A stretch of 5,304 nt of DNA. It comes from Pseudolabrys sp. (lineage in GTDB: Bacteria; Pseudomonadota; Alphaproteobacteria; Rhizobiales; Xanthobacteraceae). The notes below the pieces were generated by a model. The model saw only the letters and a list, made by a program, of their open reading frames with translations, searched no databases and was not told where the DNA came from. Location of the stretch: the NCBI GenBank assembly GCA_029945495.1, contig JAQSCR010000431.1:1-5304 (forward strand), read 5' to 3'. The translations under genes and the position numbers were made by a program. Positions 1-4,300 of this stretch are shown here, piece by piece. Position 1 is the first letter of the stretch; the number at the start of each line of letters is the position of its first letter.

Positions 1-139
1 GCCGGCGCGGCTGGTCCGCACCATGGAGCTGCTCGCCGAGGCCTCGCTCGACGCTCGCCGCAATGGCCCGCTGGCCGAGGCGATCGCGCAACGCACGCTG
101 CTGTCGATCGCGGTGAATGCGCGGCGGCGCGAAGCCTGA
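1..139 (+). CDS. 3' end of a CDS, possibly DNA polymerase III subunit delta (HolA)-like
   Basis: The frame read from base 2 is open from the window edge to a TGA at 137-139 and gives about 45 C-terminal residues; the start lies outside the window. The fragment is alanine-, leucine- and arginine-rich and predicted helical. It contains the segments LVRTMELLAEASLDARRNG and RTLLSIAVNARR. This spacing (helix, Arg-Asn-Gly turn, then an R-x-LL-x-IA helix ending the protein) loosely resembles the collar-domain C-terminus of alphaproteobacterial HolA, the clamp-loader delta subunit, but I judge this from memory on a short fragment. Any alpha-helical C-terminus could look similar. That it is coding is fairly sure; the family assignment is tentative. 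Confidence 0.5.
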   Translation, partial: PARLVRTMELLAEASLDARRNGPLAEAIAQRTLLSIAVNARRREA

Positions 140-272
140 AGCGGCCCGTCCGCGCCCGAACGCCGGGGAGCAGGCCAATTTCCGTAATTATTGCGTAAAT
201 AGGCCCGTTTCCACAGCCCCAGGCTGTCCTGTTTAAGGCGCGGTTAGCGCTTTCGTTTCAATATTCCGGACC
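140..272. other. Intergenic spacer with a short hairpin
   Basis: This 133-bp spacer is more AT-rich than its surroundings around 180-205. It holds a perfect 6-bp stem with a 3-base loop (ACAGCC at 213-218 pairing with GGCTGT at 222-227). The stem is followed by CCTGTTTA, not a clean T-run, so it is at best a weak terminator for the upstream gene. No convincing -35/-10 pair was found for the gene starting at 273. Confidence 0.4.
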
Positions 273-653
273 GTGGAGCAATTGGCCGGACTGACCGACG
301 AACGACGGAAGGCATTGCCGGGGCGGGCCTCAAGCGCCGCGCGCCAGGCCAGCGTCAGCTTCTGGCGTGGGCTTTTCATATCGGTCCTCTTTGTCGTGGT
401 GATAGGCGCCACCTTGGCTTTGGTCGCGTTGATGACCATCGGCAACATGCGGGACAGCACGGCGTCGATCGGCAACGTCTCGCCCGACATGATCGCCAGG
501 ATTTCCCGGCCGATGCCGGACGGCGTCCTTTGCGTGACGACCAGCTACAACAACACCTCGGCTGAATTCTCCAAGGACAAGGTCGAACGCTGCGACGGCA
601 AGTCCGAGGCCAGGCCGCGCTTGCGCTCGATGTTGAACTGGTACGGCAAATAG
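273..653 (+). CDS. Hypothetical single-pass membrane protein
   Basis: This frame encodes 126 residues from a GTG start. An in-frame TAA at 234 excludes anything much longer, and no ATG occurs before the membrane segment. The order is a charged, Arg-rich N-terminal tail (residues 1-30), one strongly hydrophobic helix (about 33-56), then a polar C-terminal part of about 70 residues with two cysteines (C87, C107) that could form a disulfide if it faces the periplasm. The positive-inside rule favours N-in/C-out topology. No catalytic motif is visible and I do not recognise a named family. No good Shine-Dalgarno lies before the GTG, so the start is uncertain; a TTG lies three codons later. The stop is 13 bp from the stop of the convergent hydrolase gene. 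An overlapping minus-strand frame in the same region lacks any recognisable protein features, so I prefer this one. Confidence 0.7.
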   Translation: MEQLAGLTDERRKALPGRASSAARQASVSFWRGLFISVLFVVVIGATLALVALMTIGNMRDSTASIGNVSPDMIARISRPMPDGVLCVTTSYNNTSAEFSKDKVERCDGKSEARPRLRSMLNWYGK

Positions 654-666
654 CCGCCGGGCGGCC

Positions 667-1578
667 TCACACATTCAGCTGATAGCTGTGCGGCACCCAG
701 CGATAGCCTGAGGCCGATTTGTCGATCCAGCCGACGGCGGGGAACGGCATATGAAAGCTCGCCACGAACATGCGATCGGCTGAAAGCCGGTCGAGCAAGC
801 GCTTGCGGGTGGTGACCGCTCTGTCCTTGTCGTCGTCCATGTCGAAGTGCCAGTCCGGCCGCTGCACCGCCATCACATAATGCGTGAACGTATCGGCGGT
901 GATCATCAGCTGCTTGCCTTCGCTCTCGACGTGAAACGCCATCAATCCCGGCGCATGTCCGAAGGCATCGACCGCGGTGACGCCTGACGCCACCGCGTCG
1001 CCCGGCTTGATGAAGGTCGAGCGCGCCGCCAGCGGCTCGCAGATTTTCATGAACAGTTCGCGATTGAACTTGCGCGCCTCGCGCACGCCTTCGTTCCTCT
1101 TCCAGAAATCGAACTCGGCGGCGCCGAACACGTAGCGCGCATTGGGATAGACCGGCCTGCCGCCGTCGGTGAGCCCGCCGATGTGATCGGGATGGCCGTG
1201 CGTCAGCACGACGACGTCGATGTCTTCCGGTTTGTGGCCGAGCTGCGCCAGCCGCGTGGCCAGATTGCCCATCGGCATGCGCGCCTTGAGCGCGTCGTAG
1301 TCGCGCGGCAGCATGCCGTTGCCGGTGTCGAACAGGATCAGCTCTTTGCCAGTGTTGAGCAAGGTCGGAATGTTCGGATGTTCGATCCGCTGCGGGTCGA
1401 TATTGTTGGCGCGCGCCAGCGCGAGCGCTTCGTCGGCGGAAGCATTGGCGCCGTACAGAGGATGAAGGCCGTCGCGAATGCCCTTGCTGTCGAGAACGGT
1501 GGCGACCTCGAAGCCGCCGAGCTTGAAGCGATAGACCGTCGGCTGCAGGTCGCCTTGCATCGGAGCGGACACGGGCAT
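667..1578 (-). CDS. MBL-fold (metallo-beta-lactamase superfamily) metallo-hydrolase
   Basis: This gene encodes about 303 residues from the ATG at 1578. It belongs to the metallo-beta-lactamase-fold hydrolases, which use a dinuclear metal centre, usually zinc, to hydrolyse esters, lactones, amides or thioesters. All canonical ligands are visible: THGHPDH (H127, H129, D131, H132), H208 in GHAPG, D229 in ITADT and H276 in SFHMPFP. The opening strands (VYRFKLGGFEVATVLDS) and LILFDTGNG are typical of the lactonase/YtnP-like branch, but the substrate cannot be read from sequence. There is no signal peptide, so it is probably cytoplasmic. Start choice is not settled: GGAG (1580-1583) sits only one base before the ATG, while a GTG two codons on (1572) has a better 7-base spacing. 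A TTG at 1647 would add 23 unremarkable residues. The gene is divergent from the lysine-rich protein gene and convergent with the membrane protein gene. Confidence 0.93.
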   Translation of the reverse strand: MPVSAPMQGDLQPTVYRFKLGGFEVATVLDSKGIRDGLHPLYGANASADEALALARANNIDPQRIEHPNIPTLLNTGKELILFDTGNGMLPRDYDALKARMPMGNLATRLAQLGHKPEDIDVVVLTHGHPDHIGGLTDGGRPVYPNARYVFGAAEFDFWKRNEGVREARKFNRELFMKICEPLAARSTFIKPGDAVASGVTAVDAFGHAPGLMAFHVESEGKQLMITADTFTHYVMAVQRPDWHFDMDDDKDRAVTTRKRLLDRLSADRMFVASFHMPFPAVGWIDKSASGYRWVPHSYQLNV

Positions 1579-1723
1579 TCTCCACGGCTGGTTCGAGAGC
1601 GGACGGCTTTGTAGCCTCGCAGCCGCATTCGATCCAGCCCGGATCAATCAGGCTCGCATAGCTCTGGCGCGATCCGGCGCCGGGTCATAGGCTGTGCTTG
1701 GAAATTTCGACAGGGGGAAAGCC
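1579..1723. promoter_or_regulatory. Divergent intergenic region between hydrolase and H1-like genes
   Basis: The two flanking genes start here in opposite directions, so promoters for both should lie within these 145 bp. A perfect 10-bp palindrome, CCGGCGCCGG, lies at 1674-1683. On the minus strand a TTGATC followed 19 bases later by CTACAA is a poor promoter candidate for the hydrolase. I see no operator that I can name. Confidence 0.35.
1712..1717 (+). promoter_or_regulatory. Ribosome binding site of the H1-like gene
   Basis: AGGGGG lies 6 bases before the ATG at 1724. It selects that ATG over the in-frame GTG at 1694, which has no such sequence upstream. Confidence 0.75.
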
Positions 1724-2059
1724 ATGGCCAAAAAGACACGCAAGAAGACGGCGCTCAAAAAGACTCCGGCGAGCGCGCGCGCCAAAGCAAGGAAATCCAA
1801 GCCAAGGAAATCCGAGACAAAGAAATCCAAGACAAAGAAATCGAAGACCAAAAAGACAAAGACCGCGAAGCCCAAAGCCAAGTCAAAAGCGAAGGCCAAG
1901 GCAAAGACAAAGCCGAAAGCCAGGCGCAAGGTGAAGGCGAAGTCGCCGAGCCTCGGCCAGCGGCTGTCCAACGCCTATCATACGGTGGTCGACACCGTCA
2001 CCGGCACCGGCGCGCTGCGCGACAGACTCGAAAAGCCGGGTACGTCCGAGTCCGAATAA
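1724..2059 (+). CDS. Lysine-rich histone H1-like (AlgP/Hc1-type) protein
   Basis: The gene encodes 111 residues, starting MAKKTRKKTA after a clear AGGGGG ribosome binding site. Residues 2-73 are almost wholly Lys, Ala, Ser, Thr, Arg and Pro, with 31 lysines; the core repeats K-K-S-K-T and then K-A-K. This low-complexity tail is like the C-terminal domain of eukaryotic histone H1 and bacterial H1-like proteins (AlgP, Chlamydia Hc1/Hc2, Bordetella BpH1), which bind and condense DNA without sequence specificity. Here the basic tail is N-terminal. It is followed by a short ordinary segment (about 76-104, SLGQRLSNAYHTVVDTVTG) that could form a helix, and an acidic end. Binding to DNA or RNA is inferred from composition only. 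The locally A-rich codons reflect the lysines and a 15-bp tandem repeat. A SET-domain protein is encoded about 1.1 kb downstream. Confidence 0.85.
   Translation: MAKKTRKKTALKKTPASARAKARKSKPRKSETKKSKTKKSKTKKTKTAKPKAKSKAKAKAKTKPKARRKVKAKSPSLGQRLSNAYHTVVDTVTGTGALRDRLEKPGTSESE
1788..1847 (+). repeat. 15-bp tandem repeat within the H1-like gene, four units
   Basis: Four consecutive 15-bp units start at 1788, 1803, 1818 and 1833. Their consensus is CAARGAAATCCAAGA, and they differ at one to three positions. The period is five codons and encodes the pentads rich in K, S and T. A fifth, degenerate unit may run to 1862. Being a multiple of three, gain or loss of a unit would change tail length without breaking the frame. 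Confidence 0.85.
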
Positions 2060-2063
2060 GGCC

Positions 2064-2076
2064 AAGCGCCGCGCTT
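2064..2076. terminator. Small inverted repeat after the H1-like gene
   Basis: AAGCGC and GCGCTT flank a single C five bases after the H1-like stop codon, giving a short dyad followed by GATT. There is no T-run, so termination is uncertain; it may be only a dyad. Confidence 0.25.
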
Positions 2077-2198
2077 GATTGCCGCCCAACGCCCAGGCTG
2101 TTACGCCCATTGACGAACGCCGGAACATCGCGCGCGGCGCGGCGTTATCGCCGCAGTTCTCAGTCGCCGGAATAAGGAACGTGCCCTTGTTTGCCATC

Positions 2199-2465
2199 AT
2201 GAATGCCTGGATCGAAGCGGCGCGGTTTGCCAGCGACAGTCAGCGCGTCGTCGCGCTGCGCATGATGCGGCTCGCCACCGGCGGGCCGCTCGCCGCCACC
2301 GAAGCGACACAGATGATTTCCGAAAAAGTCGCCGCCTTCAGCGAGGCCCAGGGCGCGATCCTGGCGACCATCGCGACCGGCGGCAGCTTGCATAGCGCCG
2401 CCAGTAAGGCCTATGCGCCGTATCGGCGCGCCGTGCGCGCCAACCGGCGCCGGCTCGGTTCCTGA
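2199..2465 (+). CDS. Small helical protein, phasin-like (often labelled antifreeze-like), function unknown
   Basis: From the ATG at 2199 this encodes 88 residues: MNAWIEAARF, a central SEKVAAFSEAQGAI helix, and a basic end with YRRAVRANRRRL. The pattern of amphipathic alanine-rich helices, EK followed by A-rich sequence, and a YRR-x-VRAN-x-RRL finish matches small proteins common in Bradyrhizobiaceae. These are annotated hypothetical or phasin-like; I recall this from general familiarity and have not searched. Phasins coat polyhydroxyalkanoate granules, but no role is shown here. The start is debatable: AAGGA at 2174-2178 is 20 bases from this ATG, but 8 bases from an in-frame TTG (2187) and 2 bases from a GTG (2181). 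A TTG start would add only four residues. The frame is open further upstream to 2079, but that extension looks non-coding. Confidence 0.72.
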   Translation: MNAWIEAARFASDSQRVVALRMMRLATGGPLAATEATQMISEKVAAFSEAQGAILATIATGGSLHSAASKAYAPYRRAVRANRRRLGS

Positions 2466-2497
2466 AGCCCCTTGGTGCTCTTGAAGCCCCTTGGTGC
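2463..2497. repeat. 19-bp tandem duplication spanning the stop codon
   Basis: The 16-mer TGAAGCCCCTTGGTGC occurs at 2463-2478 and again at 2482-2497, a period of 19. The first copy begins with the TGA stop of the preceding gene. It lies in the 54-bp space between two convergent genes. It appears to be a recent local duplication; no function is evident. Confidence 0.85.
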
Positions 2498-2519
2498 CTG
2501 AACGTCGCGCCCGCGGCGG

Positions 2520-2786
2520 TCACTTCTTTTGCGCAGACTCGGCGATGACGTTGGCCATGCGGGCCTGCGCGCGCTGATCGAAGTACGGGTCGTCGAGATC
2601 GTGTGGCCGTTCGGCGGCCGGGTCGTGAACGACGACGGTGTCGGCCGGCAGGCTCGGCGACCGTGCCGGCGCGGCGACGGCGGCCCATAGACCGCGCATC
2701 AACTGGGACATGGTTTGGCGAGGCCTGACCTGATCGGGCTTGGCCTGACCGGGCTTGGTCGGTTTTGGCGCGGCGGGGCCGGACAT
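2520..2786 (-). CDS. Small hypothetical protein with Pro/Lys-rich N-terminus
   Basis: The gene encodes 88 residues from an ATG at 2786, preceded by GAAAGGG (2794-2800) at a 7-base spacing. Residues 1-25 are Pro-, Lys- and Gln-rich and partly built from a 15-bp duplication. Residues 26-88 look like a compact conserved unit: MSQLMRGLWAAVAAP, then VVVHDPAAERPHDLDDPYFD, then a helical RMANVIAESAQKK end. The second block (VVHDP, DLDDPYFD) resembles short hypothetical proteins of Bradyrhizobium that start near the internal Met26 (codon at 2711), so the true protein may be 63 residues. No membrane helix, cysteine or catalytic motif is visible. It follows the zinc-knuckle gene on the same strand, 68 bp downstream, so co-transcription is possible. 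Function unknown. Confidence 0.65.
   Translation of the reverse strand: MSGPAAPKPTKPGQAKPDQVRPRQTMSQLMRGLWAAVAAPARSPSLPADTVVVHDPAAERPHDLDDPYFDQRAQARMANVIAESAQKK
2730..2759. repeat. 15-bp tandem duplication in the hypothetical gene
   Basis: Two adjacent 15-bp units, CTGATCGGGCTTGGC (2730-2744) and CTGACCGGGCTTGGT (2745-2759), differ at two positions. They encode the KPGQA/KPDQV pair in the N-terminal extension of the minus-strand gene. Frame is preserved. Confidence 0.8.
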
Positions 2787-2793
2787 GCGCGGG

Positions 2794-2800
2794 CCCTTTC
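2794..2800 (-). promoter_or_regulatory. Ribosome binding site supporting the 2786 start
   Basis: On the minus strand this reads GAAAGGG, seven bases before the ATG at 2786. It supports the longer form of the protein over an internal start at 2711, which has no well-spaced purine tract. Confidence 0.5.
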
Positions 2801-2801
2801 A

Positions 2802-2824
2802 GGTTGGATTGATCTAAACCAACC
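2802..2824. promoter_or_regulatory. Inverted repeat with a weak FixK/FNR-like core
   Basis: GGTTGG at 2802-2807 and CCAACC at 2819-2824 form a perfect 6-bp inverted repeat. Inside it, TTGATCTAAACCAA (2809-2822) has the 14-bp TTGAT-N4-xxCAA shape of an FNR/FixK site, but with C where T or G is expected before CAA. It lies just upstream of the minus-strand gene at 2786, with its centre 30 bp from that ATG. Regulation is possible but weakly supported. Confidence 0.3.
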
Positions 2825-2854
2825 CGCCGCCGCCGCTTAAGTTCCTCTGCCCGC

Positions 2855-3001
2855 TCAGCGGCCCGGCGAGGCGCTCGACCCCGGCTTGTAGCCGGTGCCG
2901 CCGCAGCGCTGACATTTCACCTTCTTGTCGCCGACCTTCAGCAGGCCCTTGCCTTCGCAGTTCTTGCATTTCTGCTTCTTCTTGCCGCTGTCGATCTGCA
3001 T
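2855..3001 (-). CDS. 48-residue protein with two DnaJ-type CxxCxGxG zinc knuckles
   Basis: This short gene starts at an ATG (3001) with an excellent AAGGGAG ribosome binding site seven bases upstream (3009-3015). It encodes 48 residues. Two copies of the DnaJ cysteine-rich motif are present: CKNCEGKG (C12, C15) and CQRCGGTG (C30, C33), separated by a Lys-rich strand region, with a flexible PGSSASPGR tail. Together these four cysteines should bind one zinc ion, as in half of the DnaJ central domain or the free-standing DnaJ-like zinc-finger proteins. Such domains act in protein folding, disulfide chemistry or partner binding; no J-domain is present, so it is not a co-chaperone in the usual sense. 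A long plus-strand frame overlaps this region, but that frame's first 81 residues lack family similarity. The gene is divergent from the SET-domain gene. Confidence 0.88.
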   Translation of the reverse strand: MQIDSGKKKQKCKNCEGKGLLKVGDKKVKCQRCGGTGYKPGSSASPGR

Positions 3002-3167
3002 CGCGACGCTCCCTTGGCTATCCGGGTCGGGCATTGCCCGTCGGTCATGCCTACGCCGCGCCGCTGGGGAAAGCCATGCGGCGGACCGCTTTACCTCTCC
3101 CGCGCCGCCGGCCGATTTGGTATCGATGAGGCTCCCGCAGCGGCCGGCGAGATCGAAAAACAGCGCA
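3002..3167. promoter_or_regulatory. Divergent intergenic region between zinc-knuckle and SET genes
   Basis: These 166 bp should carry promoters in both directions. The only clear structure is a near-perfect dyad at 3028-3040 (CGGGCA, one T, TGCCCG). It lies about 27 bp upstream of the zinc-knuckle start, where an operator could sit. I see no convincing -35/-10 pair. The plus-strand frame is open throughout, but the product has no recognisable domain, so I treat this as non-coding. Confidence 0.4.
3009..3015 (-). promoter_or_regulatory. Ribosome binding site of the zinc-knuckle gene
   Basis: On the minus strand this reads AAGGGAG, seven bases before the ATG at 3001. This near-ideal Shine-Dalgarno is the main evidence, with the cysteine motifs, that the 48-codon frame is translated. 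Confidence 0.8.
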
Positions 3168-3575
3168 ATGCTCTTGGTTAAAACCTATCTCGACCGAAGC
3201 CCGATCCACGGCCTCGGCGTTTTTGCCGGCGAATTCATCGCCAAGGGCACCAAGATCTGGCGCTTCGTCGAAGGCTTCGACCGCTGCTACACGCCCCGGC
3301 AGTTCGCCAGATTGCCGAAGCCGGCGCGCGATTACCTGAAGGAATACGCCTACAGGGTCGACGGCGAGATTCTCTTTACCGTCGATAACGACCACTACAT
3401 CAACCATTCGGAAAGCCCGAACACCTATTTGCGTGGCGGCTACACCATCGCCGCCCGCAACATCGCCAAGGGCGTCGAGATCACCAACGACTACCGCGAA
3501 TTCGACCCCGGCCTGTGCGCGGCGTTTTTGCAGCCGGCGGCGGCTAAAAAGCCCTCGAAAACGAAGACGAAATAA
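3168..3575 (+). CDS. Short SET-domain protein (putative lysine methyltransferase)
   Basis: The gene encodes 135 residues from the ATG at 3168. It consists almost wholly of a SET domain, the catalytic fold of S-adenosylmethionine-dependent protein lysine methyltransferases. Signature pieces are in order: HGLGVFAGEFIAKGT (14-28), the NHSESPNT motif (79-86) that helps bind cofactor, TIAARNIAKG, and EITNDY (104-109) with the tyrosine expected at the active site. There is no pre-SET or post-SET zinc cluster. Similar minimal SET proteins are frequent in rhizobia, and their substrates are unknown. The C-terminus is a basic tail, AAAKKPSKTKTK, resembling the K-S-K-T-K pentads of the H1-like protein encoded upstream. 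An in-frame ATG at 3126 or an even longer frame is possible, but the domain begins right after 3168 and the longer form would overlap the divergent zinc-knuckle gene. Ribosome binding sequence is poor. Confidence 0.9.
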   Translation: MLLVKTYLDRSPIHGLGVFAGEFIAKGTKIWRFVEGFDRCYTPRQFARLPKPARDYLKEYAYRVDGEILFTVDNDHYINHSESPNTYLRGGYTIAARNIAKGVEITNDYREFDPGLCAAFLQPAAAKKPSKTKTK

Positions 3576-3587
3576 CGGTCGTGACCG
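3576..3587. terminator. Perfect inverted repeat immediately after the SET gene
   Basis: CGGTC-GT-GACCG begins directly after the TAA. It could form a 5-bp stem but has no following T-run, so intrinsic termination is doubtful; it may be a dyad only. Confidence 0.25.
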
Positions 3588-3600
3588 GTCCTCGGCTTGC

Positions 3601-3614
3601 TTGATCTAGCGCAA
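3601..3614 (+). promoter_or_regulatory. FixK/FNR-type box upstream of the DUF6455-like gene
   Basis: TTGATCTAGCGCAA fits the rhizobial FixK2-type consensus TTG(A/C)-N6-(T/G)CAA exactly. FixK and FNR are CRP-family regulators that activate genes under low oxygen. If activation is class II (site centred at -41.5), transcription would start near 3649, leaving a leader of about 24 bases before the ATG at 3673. The -10 at 3637-3642 would be a poor match. The box lies in a near-perfect 23-bp palindrome (3603-3625, 11-base arms around one A, with one mismatch), so another dimeric regulator could be using the same bases. Confidence 0.6.
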
Positions 3615-3661
3615 TGCGCTGGATCGCCGGTGGTGCGCAATGGCTCATCTTTATCGTCTGA

Positions 3662-3667
3662 GGGAGG
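3662..3667 (+). promoter_or_regulatory. Ribosome binding site of the DUF6455-like gene
   Basis: GGGAGG lies five bases before the ATG at 3673. It favours this start over the in-frame ATG at 3640, which lacks one and would fall upstream of the predicted class II transcription start. Confidence 0.75.
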
Positions 3668-3672
3668 GCACC

Positions 3673-4119
3673 ATGCCCGATCGTACCAACGAGCCGCTGC
3701 ATTATCCCGTGCTCGAAAGAGTCCTGAATTCGGTCGCCGACTGGGTGAACAATTACCGCAGCGCCATCGGGCAAAGTGGCGGCCTCGGCCGCTGCGATTC
3801 CGAGCAGGTGATGGAGATCGCCAGTGATCTCGGTGTAACCCCGAGCGAGCTGCGCGAGCTATCGGCCAAAGGCCCAAATTCTGCCGATCTGCTGCTGAAA
3901 ATGCTTCTGGCGCTCGGCGTCGATCCGAATGCATTGCGCGACAAGGAGCCGCTGGTGATGCGCGACCTGCAACGGCTTTGCACGACCTGCGCCGACAAGG
4001 GCCGCTGCTCGCACGAACTGGCCGACGGAACGGCGGCTGCGCATTTCCATGAATTCTGCCCGAATGCCTTCACGCTCGACGCTCTGTTCGCCGACAAAAG
4101 CGTTGCGGCGAAGCACTGA
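3673..4119 (+). CDS. Cysteine-rich DUF6455-type protein
   Basis: The gene encodes 148 residues. The first half has a helical, helix-turn-helix-like section (about 44-88: EIASDLGVTPSELREL, then LLLKMLLALGVDP). The second half holds a conserved cysteine pattern: C103-x2-C106-x5-C112 in LCTTCADKGRC, then C129 in EFCPNAFTLDAL. ELADGTAAAHFHEFCPNA is the hallmark I associate with the alphaproteobacterial DUF6455 family. Four cysteines in this spacing suggest a bound metal, either zinc or an iron-sulfur cluster; a fifth, C41, lies in the N-terminal half. Biochemical function is unknown. The start was set by the strong GGGAGG site. A FixK/FNR-type box upstream suggests induction at low oxygen, which would suit an iron-sulfur or redox role, but that is inference. 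It is separated from the SET gene by 97 bp with its own apparent control region, so it is probably a separate unit. Confidence 0.88.
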   Translation: MPDRTNEPLHYPVLERVLNSVADWVNNYRSAIGQSGGLGRCDSEQVMEIASDLGVTPSELRELSAKGPNSADLLLKMLLALGVDPNALRDKEPLVMRDLQRLCTTCADKGRCSHELADGTAAAHFHEFCPNAFTLDALFADKSVAAKH

Positions 4120-4134
4120 CGCGCGCCGCGCTTC

Positions 4135-4235
4135 GTAGGGTCGGCTAAGGCGCGTAAGCGCCGAGCCCACCATTTCGAAAAACGATTGATCGATGCTGAG
4201 CCAATGGTGGGCTCGCTTCGCTTAGCCCACCCTAC
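4135..4235. repeat. Long imperfect inverted repeat (REP/MITE-like intergenic element)
   Basis: The arms are 4135-4174 and 4203-4235, with a loop of 28 bases. The outer GTAGGGT...CCACCATT parts pair with AATGGTGG...ACCCTAC, while the middle differs (GCGCGTAAGCGCC on the left, CGAAGCG-type on the right). The right arm is itself palindromic (GTGGGCT and AGCCCAC around a CGCTTCGCTT-like core). Such GTAGGGTGGGCTAAG-type units are a familiar dispersed intergenic repeat in Bradyrhizobiaceae-type genomes. No transposase or target-site duplication is visible. As RNA it would fold into a strong hairpin just after the DUF6455-like gene and could protect or end that transcript. Confidence 0.7.
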
Positions 4236-4258
4236 AAATCCTTCTTTCCTTCTCCCAA

Positions 4259-4284
4259 CACAACTTGGGTTTACCCGAGTTGTG
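4259..4284. repeat. Hairpin with 12-bp arms, possible terminator or operator
   Basis: CACAACTTGGGT (4259-4270) and ACCCGAGTTGTG (4273-4284) are complementary except for one position that would be a G-U wobble in RNA. The central TT gives a tight loop. The sequence after it, CATTTTG, has only four Ts, so it is a marginal terminator; a binding site for a dimeric regulator is equally possible. Confidence 0.5.
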
Positions 4285-4300
4285 CATTTTGATTGGCCGA

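Noticed and set aside
545..1585. Long (346-codon) minus-strand frame overlapping the hydrolase and membrane protein genes.
   Set aside because: It is an Arg-rich shadow frame of the hydrolase in GC-rich DNA; only the other minus-strand frame contains the MBL motifs.
1183..1614. Plus-strand frame antisense to the hydrolase.
   Set aside because: No domain features; it mirrors codon bias of the minus-strand hydrolase.
1648..1971. Minus-strand frame with a very Phe/Leu/Ala-rich product that looks like a membrane protein.
   Set aside because: The hydrophobicity is the complement of lysine codons (AAG read as CTT, and TTC/TTT in other frames) in the H1-like gene, which has a clear ribosome binding site.
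2925..3167. Upstream extension of the SET-domain frame by 81 residues from a TTG-type start.
   Set aside because: It overlaps the well-supported minus-strand zinc-knuckle gene, has no family features, and the SET domain begins right after the ATG at 3168.
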